From positions 558,001 to 622,000 of the forward strand of contig NC_085112.1 in the NCBI RefSeq assembly GCF_030269925.1: a stretch of 64,000 nt of DNA, given 5' to 3'. Below, piece by piece: positions 1-9,065 of the stretch (within the stretch, counting starts at the first letter, position 1; each line of letters starts with the position of its first letter). The notes under the pieces are model-generated. The model searched no databases and was not told the DNA's origin. It saw only the letters and a list, made by a program, of their open reading frames with translations. Source of the DNA: Bombyx mori. Its lineage: Eukaryota > Arthropoda > Insecta > Lepidoptera > Bombycidae. Both the position numbers and the translations under genes were made by a program.

Positions 1-231
1 GTTCCGCTACCAAATACCATTGAGACATCGACCTCATGCTTCTGGGTGAGGTGGCATTTATTATCCAAGAGCTAAAGTTACCAAATTTTATTTTATCGAA
101 GATAGCAACGAGATGTGCTTAAAAGACAGAAATCCAGTCTGTAGTACTGGAGATTTCATTGATAAAAACGAAAATAAAGACATGATAATGAGTTAAGATT
201 CTGTTGTCAAGAGTTTTTTTGATATGGACAT
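1..231. other. Intergenic or 5' intronic DNA upstream of TSPO
   Basis: No gene is visible. The first 60 bases resemble the repeat unit seen three times at 48.4-49.1 kb (shared wording around 'gacctcatg' and 'ggtgag'), so they are probably a worn fragment of that family. TSPO coding starts at 491 directly after a splice acceptor, so this stretch is likely to be intron, with the non-coding first exon outside the window. Confidence 0.35.
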
Positions 232-460
232 ATGATGAGACGAAATGAAAATGAGGTTGTTAAGAGAGGTTTAACTATGAATATGGAAGGCTTTAGAGGA
301 AGAGGTAGACCTAAGAAGAAATGGATAGATTGCGTGAAAGACGGTATGTGTAAGAGGGGCATGAGCGAAGAAATTGTATTTGATAGAAGAGTATGGAAGG
401 AGACAACATGTTGCGCCAACCCCAAGTGACTGGAAGAAGGGTAGGAGAATGATGATGACA
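232..460 (+). mobile_element. 3' fragment of an RTE-like non-LTR retrotransposon
   Basis: The plus strand encodes the worn C-terminus of a reverse transcriptase polyprotein. Recognisable blocks are an MRRNENEVV segment, an RGRPKKKW segment, a DCVKDGMC segment and a VWKETTCCANPK end followed by a stop. The same end, in the opposite orientation, is at 8.7-9.07 kb. Only the last roughly 75 codons remain. It is a dead insertion just upstream of the TSPO coding exon. Confidence 0.7.
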
Positions 461-490
461 ATGAGTTAAGATTTGTTTTGTTTACAGATA

Positions 491-725
491 ATGAGAGTCT
501 GGGTCTTAATAGTTGCATTACTCCTACCTAATGTCGGAGGATGGTTAAGTAGTATCTCAGTTATGGGTCAAGTGAGCAGACCTGACGGAGACTCCTGGTA
601 CGACACCATCAATAAACCATCTTGGACGCCACCGAACTGGGTCTTCGGTCCCGCTTGGACAGTTTTCTACACCATGATAGGATTTTCATCTTATTTGGTA
701 TACAGAGACGGTGGAGGCTTTACAG
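491..725 (+). CDS. TSPO: Translocator protein TSPO, coding exon 1
   Basis: This encodes the first 78 residues of a TspO/MBR family protein, a five-helix protein of the outer mitochondrial membrane that binds porphyrins and, in vertebrates, cholesterol. The exon starts after a good splice acceptor (tttacag, ending at 487); the ATG at 491 is the first in frame. Family hallmarks are visible: an N-terminal hydrophobic helix (about residues 3-20), the KPSWTPPNWVFGPAWTVFY block that opens helix 2, and a MIGFSSYLVYRDG segment. Translation leaves the exon in phase 1 at ACAG|gtgtgt (725/726). Exon 2 lies 6 kb downstream because a retrotransposon fills the intron. A non-coding first exon presumably lies to the left of the window. 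The identification is secure from the tryptophan/proline-rich signature; function in this insect is inferred from the family. Confidence 0.92.
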
Positions 726-867
726 GTGTGTGCAGGAAGTATATCGTTGTACATTGTGTAGTGTAAGGTTAAGAAAGATGTCGATTATCGTCCTGAAGCG
801 GCAACCATCAACTCTAACAGTTCTCAAGTATTTACGCTACAATAGCCTTTATACCGTCGCATTACAT

Positions 868-1000
868 GTTTTTTTTTTTATTTTTTTTTATTTTCGTATA
901 GGCAGACGAGCATACGGCCCACCTGATGGTAAGTGTTTACCGTCACTCATGGACGTCAGCAATGCCAGGGGCAGAGCCAAGCCGCTGCCTACCGTTTAAA
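868..1000 (-). mobile_element. 3' end of a CR1-like LINE in TSPO intron 1
   Basis: A T-run (poly-A on the minus strand) is followed by a 'gcagacgagcatacggccca' block and a 'gtcagcaatgccagg' block, which recur at 19.4, 46.8, 54.6, 59.8 and 60.8 kb. In better-preserved copies this is the last part of ORF2 plus the short 3' UTR of one LINE family. Only about 130 bp survive here. Confidence 0.65.
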
Positions 1001-1415
1001 TGGTTACCGGAGCCCATAGACATCTACAACGTAAATGCCGCCACTTACCGCGAGAGATGAGTTTGTCGAGTCTCTATATCGGGCAAGGATTAATAAGACA
1101 CGTGTTCAGTTAAGTGACTAAAGTATATTGGGATTACAACCTAACGTGCTATCGACAGCCCGACAATCCCGAGACTGACATAGAATCACTGCAATATAAT
1201 TATCGCTAACACATACCTACATATTATTATTAGTTGCTATGGGGACATTTATGGTTCCTACAAGTTGTAAGGTCTCAGTGTTTACAGTATAACGGCCACC
1301 GCACTCTTGAAACCGAAACGCATTACTGCTTCACGGCAGAAATAGACAGGGTGGTAGTATTTATCCATGCGGACTCACAAGACTTCCTAACACCAATAAA
1401 ATCATCTATTTTAGT
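1001..1415 (-). repeat. Bm1 SINE, split by about 200 bp of foreign sequence
   Basis: Bm1 3'-half text appears in reverse at 1001-1060 (ttaccggagcccatagacat) and Bm1 middle text at 1265-1415 (aaggtctcag through accgaaacgcattactgctt and ggcagaaatagacagggtgg). About 200 bp between these parts do not belong to Bm1, so the SINE was itself the target of an insertion or has been rearranged. The LTR retrotransposon begins 18 bp beyond it. Confidence 0.6.
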
Positions 1416-1428
1416 ACTGTGAAGTATA

Positions 1429-1432
1429 GTAT
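1429..1432. repeat. Target site duplication, left copy (GTAT)
   Basis: GTAT immediately precedes the 5' LTR and is repeated at 6098-6101 immediately after the 3' LTR. A 4-bp duplication is usual for Ty3/gypsy integrases (4-6 bp). Confidence 0.85.
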
Positions 1433-1777
1433 TGTGGCGAGTGAGCAAGTCAACTCGCACATCTCAACGAAGCACCAAAATCATACGATTTTACGTCACA
1501 TCAGGTGATCCGAGTGCCGTGTGCAAAGAATGTTAAACCACGCCCCCTGCCACATGTCGCCGGCGCATCTTATTTGTCGGAGTGGTAAAGACACAAGATG
1601 GCCACGCTTTGATCTATTGTTCTTCAGGCGGAGGACATGTTGAAAGGGGCGGCAACTCCTGCGCAAATTATTATCGACTACAAGTTATAGTTATAGTTCT
1701 AGTTTTGGTTTTCACTATAAATACGATTGTGCCGTAATTTTAACATCAGTATACATACAGACATCTGGAATACTTCA
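1433..1777 (+). repeat. 5' LTR (345 bp)
   Basis: It begins TGTGGCGAGTGAGC and ends in ATACTTCA, so the ends carry the TG...CA dinucleotides. A TATA-like box (tataaata, 1716-1723) lies about 60 bp before the LTR end. It is identical to 5753-6097. Confidence 0.95.
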
Positions 1778-1778
1778 C

Positions 1779-1796
1779 TGGTGACCTTTCGACGAT
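1779..1796 (+). promoter_or_regulatory. Candidate tRNA primer-binding site
   Basis: TGGTGACC starts one base after the 5' LTR. TGG is the complement of the universal tRNA CCA end, which is where minus-strand synthesis begins in LTR retroelements. I did not identify which tRNA it pairs with. Confidence 0.6.
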
Positions 1797-1812
1797 TCTA
1801 TAAACACGCAAC

Positions 1813-2640
1813 ATGCAGTCCGAAGCTACCGACGACGTGCTACTGGGAGGAACCTACCGTGTAGGAGTGAAGACGCCTAAGTTCAACCCCGAAGACCCAG
1901 AACTGTGGTTCGCTCAGCTGGAAGGGCAGTTCACCTTGTCCAATATAAGCGTAGACGCCACGAAGTTCTACTACGTGTTGTCGCAACTGGAACCGCAGCA
2001 TGCAGCAGAAATCCGGGAGTTGATCGTGTCACCTCCAGCCACCAACAAATATGAGACGATCAAACATGAACTCATACGGAGATTATCAGCTTCGCAAGAA
2101 AAGAAGATTAAGCAATTGTTGATGCATGAGGAGATGGGAGATCGCAAACCTACACAGTTCCTTCGACACCTGCAGCTTCTGGCCGGAGAAAATGTTCCGA
2201 GCGACTTCATCCGCACCATCTGGGCAAGTCGCTTACCTACTCATCTGCAGACATGCATAGCAGCGCAGCAAACTAAGATGTCGCTAGAAGATTTAGCCGA
2301 ACTTGCAGATCGTGTCAATGATGTCGTTCCAGTAACCATGCAAGTAGCAAGTCAAGTAGCCAGTTTGTCAACATCTGCAGTCATACCAAGCACCATTGAC
2401 GCGTTGACCCGTAAAGTGGAGGAACTCAGTCGAAAACTCGAGACTATGAGTATGGATCTACGCAGACGCCCACGGCCACGCTTTAAAGAAAGTTGGAACT
2501 CAAGAAGTCGCTCACGTTCCCGTTCTCGTCCAAGCGATCATCCATACTGCTTCTTTCACTACCGCTTTGGAGAGCGAGCAAGAAGATGCACCCAGCCATG
2601 TACCTACCAGAAGGCGGGAAACTCCCAAGGCAGCCAATAG
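1813..2640 (+). CDS. gag: Gag polyprotein of the Ty3/gypsy element
   Basis: This 275-residue protein is the structural polyprotein that would package the element's RNA. The ATG at 1813 is the first after the primer-binding site. Residues about 15-150 form the retrotransposon capsid region, with a conserved tryptophan-rich [14 protein letters not shown] start. Residues about 185-215 look like a short coiled coil. An Arg/Ser-rich basic stretch (about 216-240) is followed by a Cys/His cluster near residues 245-265 (CFFHYRFG, then RRCTQPC), the variant zinc-knuckle common in insect gypsy-type Gag. It overlaps pol in the -1 frame; a GGGAAAC heptamer at 2616-2622, in the correct phase, precedes the stop by 15 bases. 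No frame damage is seen. Confidence 0.88.
   Translation: MQSEATDDVLLGGTYRVGVKTPKFNPEDPELWFAQLEGQFTLSNISVDATKFYYVLSQLEPQHAAEIRELIVSPPATNKYETIKHELIRRLSASQEKKIKQLLMHEEMGDRKPTQFLRHLQLLAGENVPSDFIRTIWASRLPTHLQTCIAAQQTKMSLEDLAELADRVNDVVPVTMQVASQVASLSTSAVIPSTIDALTRKVEELSRKLETMSMDLRRRPRPRFKESWNSRSRSRSRSRPSDHPYCFFHYRFGERARRCTQPCTYQKAGNSQGSQ
2616..2622 (+). promoter_or_regulatory. -1 ribosomal frameshift (slippery) heptamer GGGAAAC
   Basis: In the gag frame the bases read G GGA AAC, an exact X XXY YYZ heptamer. Slipping one base back here places the ribosome in the pol frame, which is open all the way to 5729. No other heptamer of this form is needed in the overlap. I did not verify a downstream pseudoknot. 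Confidence 0.75.
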
Positions 2641-5600
2641 TGGCGGTTAACGACTGCCTTTCCTTAACGAGCCGCCTGTTCATAACGGACCGCAAAACGA
2701 AGGTGCAATATCTGGTAGATACGGGTTCAGACCTGTGCGTCTTTCCGCGATCCGCTGTTCGGGAGCCACGCATCAAAACTCAATACGAGCTATTTGCAGC
2801 CAATGGATCAATCATATCCACCTACGGTGACCTGCCTCTTACGCTGGACTTAGGACTACGACGTAGTTTCACTTGGCGTTTCGTCGTAGCAGATGTGACG
2901 AAGCCTATCATCGGTGTCGACTTCCTAGGTTACTATAGCCTACTAGTCGATTGCCGCAATCAACGCCTGATCGATGGCATTACAGCACTTACTGTTGCCG
3001 CACCAACAAACAATTCAACAGAGGCAATTTCATCCGTTCGCACCACTACGGACAACTCGGTATACCATCAACTGCTGAGAGAGTATCCAGATGTCACCCG
3101 TCCTGCTGGTAGACAGTGCAATATCGTGCAGCATTCGACTGTCCACCACATACGAACTACCGCAGGCCCGCCAGTTTCCAGTCGTCCTCGGCGCTTAGAT
3201 CCGGAACGTCTGAAAATTGCAAAAAAGGAATTTGATCAAATGTTGCAGGATGGAACAGCACGCAGATCCGACAGCCCGTGGTCCTCGCCTCTTCACTTAG
3301 TCCGCAAGAAGGACGATGGTTGGCGTCCATGTGGAGACTATAGGATGTTGAACGCACGCACGATACCTGATCAATATCCCGTGAGGCACTTGCAAGACTT
3401 CACGCAGCAACTCACAGGCAGCGCCATCTATTCAACAATTGACCTCGTCAAGGCCTACAACCAAATTCCGGTTTTTGAAGAGGACATACCGAAAACTGCC
3501 ATAACAACACCATTTGGGTTATACGAATTCCCATTCATGACGTTTGGTCTTCGTAACGCCGCTCAAACGTTCCAGCGTTTTATGGATGAAGTTCTGCGAG
3601 GATTAGATTTCTGCTATGCTTATCTTGATGATATTTTAGTCAGTAGCAGTAGCAGCCACCAACATCAAGACCACCTTAAACAGCTTTTCAAAAGACTGTC
3701 AGATTATGGAGTTCTGATAAACACCAACAAGTGTGTATTTGGCCAACCAGAGGTGCAGTTCCTGGGATACAAAGTTTCTGCAGCAGGCGTTAAGCCACTA
3801 GAAAGCAAGGTCCAAGCTATCAAGGATTTTCCTACCCCCAGAACTGTCAAAGAATTGAGACGCTTTTTGGGCATGTTGAATTTTTATCACCGCTTCGTGC
3901 CAGCCGCAGCTTCCATTCAAGCGCCTCTCAACAGCTTACTTGCTGGTCCTAAAATCAAAGGATCACATCCTATAACCTTGACAGCGGAACATTTAGAAGC
4001 TTTCGAAAACTGCAAGAGGAGTTTGTCGGAAGCCACACTGTTAGTTCACCCAGATCCGAAGGCTGAGCTATCGATCCATACTGATGCATCAGACACCGCC
4101 ATCGGAGGTGTATTACAACAGCTGAACGGTCAAGAATGGCAACCTCTGGCTTTCTTTTCTAAAAAGCTGAGCCCTTCGCAGAAGAAGTATAGTCCATACG
4201 ACCGTGAACTTTTAGCTATCTATGAGGCTATACGTTACTTCAGATTCATGGTGGAAGCACGAGTTTTTTCTGTCGTAACAGATCATAAGCCGCTTACCTT
4301 CGCCTTCGCAACCAACCGCGAAAACTGCTCTCCACGGCAATTTCGTTACCTTGATTATATCAACCAATTCACTACGGATATACGGTATATCAAGGGAGAG
4401 GAAAATGTGGTAGCAGACACTCTTTCGAGGATTGAAGAGCTTACCCTTCCGTTAGACTATGAGTCACTGGCCAAAGAGCAAGAAACAGACGCCGAACTCC
4501 ACGACTTACTGAGCAATGGATCCTCTCTGAAGCTGAAGAAACTCAAATTACCAGAGTCCACCACAGAAGTCTACTGCGACGTTACTGCGACACCACGACC
4601 TTTCATAACGCAGTCCTTTCGTAAGCAAGTTTTCTTAGCACTGCATAACCTGAGTCATCCAGGAGCGAAAGCTAGTGTCCAATTAGTAACACAAAGGTTT
4701 GTCTGGCCTGGAGTAAGGCGAGATTGTCGAAGCTGGGCTAAGCAGTGTGAAGCTTGTCAAAGAAGTAAAGTGAGCCGCCATACCTCCGCTCCTTTACGTG
4801 CTTTCAAACCACCATCAGCACGCTTCAGCCACATTCACCTCGACTTAATTGGACCACTGCCGGTATCCTGCAACTACCAGTACTGTCTCACCGTCATCGA
4901 CCGCGCTACGCGTTGGCCTGAGGCATACCCGCTGCAGAACATCACCGCAGAAACGTGCGCTTCCGCTCTCACCACTGGATGGATATCACGTTTTGGTTGT
5001 CCTGAGCACATCACTACAGACCGTGGAAGGCAATTTGACTCCCAAACCTTCAGGGATTTAGCCGCCCTCATAGGTGCTACGCATCACCTCACCACGGCGT
5101 ACCATCCCGCAGCCAACGGTCTCGTTGAGCGACTTCACCGCCAGCTAAAAGCCGCAATTATGTGCCACGCAGATTCCAGCTGGACGGAAGCACTTCCGTG
5201 GGTATTACTGGGAATACGCAGCGCCTGGAAAGAAGACCTAGGAGCATCCACAGCAGAACTTGTTTACGGTGAACCGCTCCGGTTACCTGGACAGTTTTTC
5301 ACGTCGACGTCAGGAGATGTTGCAGACATGGGCAACCTAGTCAGCAGGTTGCGCACGCATATGTCGAAGTTAACGCCGCAACCCACATCATGGCATACAA
5401 GCTCGAGCCGACCCTTTTATGTCCCTAAAGACCTGAGAACAGCGACCCACGTCTTTCTGCGCCAAGGTCCAGCACGAAGATCGCTGCAAGCTCCATACTT
5501 GGGCCCATACAAAGTGCTACGTCGCGACGAAAAGACAGTGGACATCGAGGTTCAAGGAAAGACGCAGAAAGTCACAATTGACCGAGTCAAACCAGCTTAT

Positions 5601-5729
5601 GTGGCACGAGAGGACCTCAACGCTAGTCAATCTAGGATCCAGAGTCCAAATCCGGTGACGCCTAAAGAACCAGTCAGGAAGACTAGGAGTGGGAGGATAG
5701 TCCGATTCCCAAAATACTATCGCCCGTAG
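2622..5729 (+). CDS. pol: Pol polyprotein (protease, RT, RNase H, integrase)
   Basis: The pol part would be made as a Gag-Pol fusion by -1 frameshifting at 2616-2622; the frame is open from about 2493, but the part before the slip site is probably not used. Domains in order: aspartic protease with LVDTGSD (catalytic Asp codon at 2718); reverse transcriptase with YLDD at 3621-3632; RNase H with [11 protein letters not shown] near 4080; integrase with an N-terminal HHCC zinc finger (H...H then CEAC near 4640-4770) and the DDE catalytic core (Asp in HLDLIGP, Asp in TTDRG, Glu in GLVERLHR, about 4835-5130). A GPY-type module (LGPYKVLRR) follows, then a basic tail. There is no chromodomain. About 1,035 codons are free of stops, consistent with a functional copy. 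Confidence 0.93.
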   Translation, partial: LPRQPIVAVNDCLSLTSRLFITDRKTKVQYLVDTGSDLCVFPRSAVREPRIKTQYELFAANGSIISTYGDLPLTLDLGLRRSFTWRFVVADVTKPIIGVDFLGYYSLLVDCRNQRLIDGITALTVAAPTNNSTEAISSVRTTTDNSVYHQLLREYPDVTRPAGRQCNIVQHSTVHHIRTTAGPPVSSRPRRLDPERLKIAKKEFDQMLQDGTARRSDSPWSSPLHLVRKKDDGWRPCGDYRMLNARTIPDQYPVRHLQDFTQQLTGSAIYSTIDLVKAYNQIPVFEEDIPKTAITTPFGLYEFPFMTFGLRNAAQTFQRFMDEVLRGLDFCYAYLDDILVSSSSSHQHQDHLKQLFKRLSDYGVLINTNKCVFGQPEVQFLGYKVSAAGVKPLESKVQAIKDFPTPRTVKELRRFLGMLNFYHRFVPAAASIQAPLNSLLAGPKIKGSHPITLTAEHLEAFENCKRSLSEATLLVHPDPKAELSIHTDASDTAIGGVLQQLNGQEWQPLAFFSKKLSPSQKKYSPYDRELLAIYEAIRYFRFMVEARVFSVVTDHKPLTFAFATNRENCSPRQFRYLDYINQFTTDIRYIKGEENVVADTLSRIEELTLPLDYESLAKEQETDAELHDLLSNGSSLKLKKLKLPESTTEVYCDVTATPRPFITQSFRKQVFLALHNLSHPGAKASVQLVTQRFVWPGVRRDCRSWAKQCEACQRSKVSRHTSAPLRAFKPPSARFSHIHLDLIGPLPVSCNYQYCLTVIDRATRWPEAYPLQNITAETCASALTTGWISRFGCPEHITTDRGRQFDSQTFRDLAALIGATHHLTTAYHPAANGLVERLHRQLKAAIMCHADSSWTEALPWVLLGIRSAWKEDLGASTAELVYGEPLRLPGQFFTSTSGDVADMGNLVSRLRTHMSKLTPQPTSWHTSSSRPFYVPKDLRTATHVFLRQGPARRSLQAPYLGPYKVLRRDEKTVDIEVQGKTQKVTIDRVKPAYVAREDLNASQSRIQSPNPVTPKEPVRKTRSGRIVRFPKYYRP

Positions 5730-5742
5730 TCACGGTCTCGCC

Positions 5743-5752
5743 GGGGGAGTAG
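5743..5752 (+). promoter_or_regulatory. Polypurine tract before the 3' LTR
   Basis: GGGGGAGTAG, nine purines in ten bases, directly abuts the 3' LTR; this is the expected plus-strand primer position. Confidence 0.6.
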
Positions 5753-6097
5753 TGTGGCGAGTGAGCAAGTCAACTCGCACATCTCAACGAAGCACCAAAA
5801 TCATACGATTTTACGTCACATCAGGTGATCCGAGTGCCGTGTGCAAAGAATGTTAAACCACGCCCCCTGCCACATGTCGCCGGCGCATCTTATTTGTCGG
5901 AGTGGTAAAGACACAAGATGGCCACGCTTTGATCTATTGTTCTTCAGGCGGAGGACATGTTGAAAGGGGCGGCAACTCCTGCGCAAATTATTATCGACTA
6001 CAAGTTATAGTTATAGTTCTAGTTTTGGTTTTCACTATAAATACGATTGTGCCGTAATTTTAACATCAGTATACATACAGACATCTGGAATACTTCA
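5753..6097 (+). repeat. 3' LTR (345 bp)
   Basis: It is identical to the 5' LTR and is followed at 6098-6101 by the GTAT target duplication. Its TATA-like box (6036-6043) faces TSPO exons 2 and 3. Confidence 0.95.
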
Positions 6098-6346
6098 GTA
6101 TATAATTATTGTATATAGTATTTAAGTATTGTAAGTATATAGTATATAAGCATTGTAAGACATCTATTTTTCTTGTAATTAAACAACCAATGTACATAAT
6201 AGGTTCTTTTCTGCAAAACCCTTGGTTGACTAGTAGGGAATACCTTAGGCGTTAGTTCGGCAAATGTACATGAAGCTATAAATAAATATGTCCCAGGAAA
6301 GACGGTGCTAGCTGGTGCTCATGTATATTGTCAATATCATATAAGT

Positions 6347-6693
6347 AATGAAATATGTACTCAACAAATGTTCACGATTGATTTCCACGGTGAAGGAATA
6401 ACATCGTGTAATAAAAATCAAACCCGCAAAATTATAATTTGCGTAAATACTAGTGGTAGGACCTCTTGTGAGTCCGTACGGGTAGGTACCACCGCCCTGC
6501 CTATTTCTGCCGTGAAGCAGTGATGCGTTTCGGTTTGAAGGGTGAGGCAGCCGTTGTAACTATACTGAGACCTTAGAACCTATGTCTCAAGGTGGGTGGC
6601 GCATTTGCGTTGTGGATGTCTATGGGCTCCAGTAACCACTTAACAACAGGAGGGCTGTGAGCTCGTCCACCCATCTAAGCAATAAAAAAAAAA
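6347..6693 (+). repeat. Bm1 SINE, 5'-truncated, ending just before TSPO exon 2
   Basis: It carries the Bm1 tRNA-unrelated body (gttcacgattgatttccacg, aatcaaacccgcaaaattat, tggtaggacctcttgtgagt, then cacccatctaagcaataaaa) and an A-rich tail. The tRNA-like head is missing. The tail ends 27 bases before the first base of exon 2, within splice-acceptor distance. Confidence 0.85.
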
Positions 6694-6720
6694 TTTAAGT
6701 GAATCTCCTTATGTTTCTAG

Positions 6721-6815
6721 AAAAGTCGCAATTCCCTTTGACTCTTTATCTGATTCATTTGTTCGTCAACTGGACGTGGACTCCTGTGTTCTTCGGACTC
6801 CATAAGCTTGGACTG
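6721..6815 (+). CDS. TSPO: Translocator protein TSPO, coding exon 2
   Basis: This 95-bp exon runs between tttctag|aaaag and gactg|gtgag. It completes the split codon from exon 1 (phase 1 in, phase 0 out) and encodes helix 3 of the TspO fold, including the family's VNWTWTPVFFG block, which corresponds to the NWAWPPIFFG block of vertebrate TSPO. The acceptor's upstream sequence is short because a Bm1 SINE tail ends about 27 bp before the exon. It joins exon 3 without a frame change. Confidence 0.93.
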
Positions 6816-7392
6816 GTGAGTATTGAATCAGTATTGAAAGCTCTTATCCTAAGGAGTAAAGCCGTTGTCGATGTACCGATATAGCTTTATTTATTACAAT
6901 AAAATAATAACATTTTTTCGTATGGTTGATATGTACAATGTTTAGGTCATAAAAAAAAATATTATTTAAATATATTTTTCAAGAAAATAGCATTGTAAAA
7001 TGACGTACAAGCGGAGTAGAGAAATCTTATTCAGTGATGTACTAAAACTCAACCAATCTTTTTATATATGCTAATATCTACTTTATAATAACATTTGTTT
7101 TCACTATCGTTCTAAAAGATCAATATTTACATTGGATAAATAAAGCGAAGATACATTCATTAAATTAAACAATATAAGTCTATTAAACGCAGTTATGAAA
7201 GGGACATCTAGTGAGCAGCTGCGTATTTACCCAATATGTACCCCAAGGATGCGGTTTCTAATAGTTTAACTTAGAAAAAATTGTCGTAATTGTAAATCTG
7301 GCGACACGCGAGATATCCCAACACAGTAGTTGAGAACCGCTAGCCTAGATCAAAGACGTTGTGTGATTTTTTAAATATTGTTTTTTTTTCAG
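6816..7392. other. TSPO intron 2, with a possible worn hAT-type fragment
   Basis: A 577-bp AT-rich intron with good gt...ag ends and a long T-tract before the acceptor. Around 7200-7345 it carries text ending in a 'gttgagaaccgct' block, whose complement resembles the 'AGCGGTTCTCAAC' end of hAT-type elements; a matching second end was not found. Confidence 0.4.
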
Positions 7393-7548
7393 GCTCTTCT
7401 ACATATTGTGATATTGGATATACTAGCAGTGGGCTGCGCAATAAGCTTCTATATGGTCAACAGATGGGCAGCTGGCCTCTTCCTACCGTACATCGCGTGG
7501 TCAATATTTGCTACCTGCCTAACTGCTACTCTTTGGCATCTTAATTAA
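7393..7548 (+). CDS. TSPO: Translocator protein TSPO, coding exon 3 and stop
   Basis: The final exon encodes helices 4 and 5 (51 residues) and a TAA stop at 7546-7548. The acceptor is a long T-tract ending in ttcag. Conserved elements are the ALLHIVILDILAV helix and the LPYIAWSIFATCLTATLWHLN end, which aligns with the LPYLAW...LNYCVWRDN region of vertebrate TSPO. The three exons add up to 161 residues, close to the usual 160-170. The protein stops a few residues after the aligned tryptophan, so the vertebrate C-terminal cholesterol-recognition (CRAC) pattern is not present there. An ATTAAA at 7657-7662 is a possible poly-A signal. Confidence 0.93.
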   Translation, partial: ALLHIVILDILAVGCAISFYMVNRWAAGLFLPYIAWSIFATCLTATLWHLN

Positions 7549-8700
7549 TGAACATCGTCTTTATCCTCTTACGCAGTCATTAGTTTAACTTGTATAGTAA
7601 TAGTACAGACAGCATTAGACATGATAGCAATTGTTAAATTAATGACATATTAGATTATTAAATATTAGATTAGAGATTAAGCCACTATAGTTTTTGTGTG
7701 TACGATATTTTGATTTGCAAAATTTTATTATAATATACGGCGCATTGAGGGCTCATCTTGCATTAGTTACCAAAAAGGTAGATGTGTCGAGTACGTCTAA
7801 GCCCTACATCGTATCCAAGTTTTTGTTATCGGATAAATTCCAATATAAAGTAGGTATTGATGTCGAATGGCAAATGCATAAGATACAAATTTGCTAAAAC
7901 TCATAGCAGACAAGAACACTAAGCTTACCGACTGAATGATCAGAAGACGGAGACTCCGGCCCTAGACAGTTATCAAAATATCCATGTTCAAATTAAGAAA
8001 ACAAGAAAGGTAAATTGGATTCAATGATTCATTAAACAAAACCTTAATGAATCATTGGGTTGAGTCTACAGCCCGTAGTGTCGCGTTATTAGCTTAGCTA
8101 CGAAATACTCCGTAGATTGCTACGAAGAGACTACAGGTTTCAAAGCTTTTAATTTCTTCGTTTTTCGAATAATAAATACATAATACTCTCAAAGTTGATT
8201 TTTTCGTTTTCATTTTCATTTGACCTAATGATGAATTGACCAAATGGATTGAACATTCTGCCTCGTTCTGCGACGCCCAACTTGTCTTCTAAGTCATAAT
8301 GATCTCCAATCATCCCACCCAACTATGAACCGGGGTATACTATACCGGGCTTTACTATCAAAAGACCACCCATTAAACATCTGAAAAAATACGACGTTCT
8401 CCAAGAAATGGTTCATAGTTTTCGAAGACAGAAAAGCGTACCACATGCCAAGTTGCCCCGATACGTATAAATCTATCAGGTACCAGTTATACCAACGGCA
8501 TAACCAACCAACTGCCTTTTGATGCTTTTTTATAACCTCATTTGAAGAAAGACATGGTATTGCGCTTAAAGAACACCTTGAATGAATTCTGTATAGAGCC
8601 AAATGATGCGTGGTAATATGGAGTCGATGATCACTCCCAGGTAATAAGGAGAAACTCTGTTCCGGTGGTGGGTGGTAAGATACTGAAAAGGTAATGACCG
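7549..8700. other. Intergenic DNA downstream of TSPO
   Basis: It probably includes the TSPO 3' UTR at its start. A perfect 14-bp inverted repeat with an 8-base loop lies at 8022-8057. A minus-strand open stretch of about 100 codons at 8294-8602 has no recognisable domain and no supporting signals. No other gene is visible. Confidence 0.4.
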
Positions 8701-8704
8701 AATA

Positions 8705-9065
8705 ATATCATCATCATCATTCTCCTGCGCTTCCCCCAGCCACCTGGAGTCGGCGCAACATGTTTTCTCCTTCCATACTCCTCTGTCATATACAATATCT
8801 TCCCTCAATCCCTTCTTACACATATCGTCTTTCACACAATCCATCTATTTTTTCTTAAGTCTACCTCTTCGTCTAAAGCCTTCCACGTTCATAATTAAAA
8901 CTCTCCTAACAACCTCATTGTCATTTCATCTCATCACATGTCCATACCATCCCAAACGCGCACTTCTCAACATCTCTGTCTCGGGTGCCACTTTCAAACT
9001 TCCACTAACATACACATTCCGTATTCTATCCATTCTTTACACGACACATCCATGGCAACGCAAAA
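8705..9065 (-). mobile_element. RTE-like LINE 3' fragment
   Basis: Read on the minus strand, this encodes the same reverse transcriptase C-terminus as 232-455: a WYGHVMR segment, NDNEVVRRVL, VEGFRRRGRLKKK, MDCVKDDMCKKG and VWKEKTCCAD, interrupted by at least two stops. The coding remnant extends further upstream than the copy at 232. It is an inactive fragment. Confidence 0.75.

Larger units (their letters stand above)
1433..6097 (+). mobile_element. Complete Ty3/gypsy LTR retrotransposon (4,665 bp)
   Basis: The element comprises 5' LTR 1433-1777, a primer-binding site at 1779, gag 1813-2640, pol to 5729, a short polypurine tract 5743-5752 and 3' LTR 5753-6097, flanked by GTAT duplications. 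I compared the two LTRs line by line and found no difference. Domain order in pol is protease, reverse transcriptase, RNase H, integrase, which defines Ty3/gypsy rather than copia. There is no third envelope-like frame and no chromodomain after the integrase. Nothing is broken in either frame, so it could be autonomous. It lies in the sense orientation within TSPO intron 1. Identical LTRs imply recent insertion (established logic: both LTRs are copied from one template). Confidence 0.95.

Noticed and set aside
622..999. 125-codon plus-strand frame overlapping TSPO exon 1
   Set aside because: It is an out-of-frame shadow of the TSPO exon that runs into the intron and a LINE tail.
8294..8602. 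102-codon minus-strand frame as a gene
   Set aside because: No domain, no splice or poly-A signals, and it lies beside a LINE fragment.
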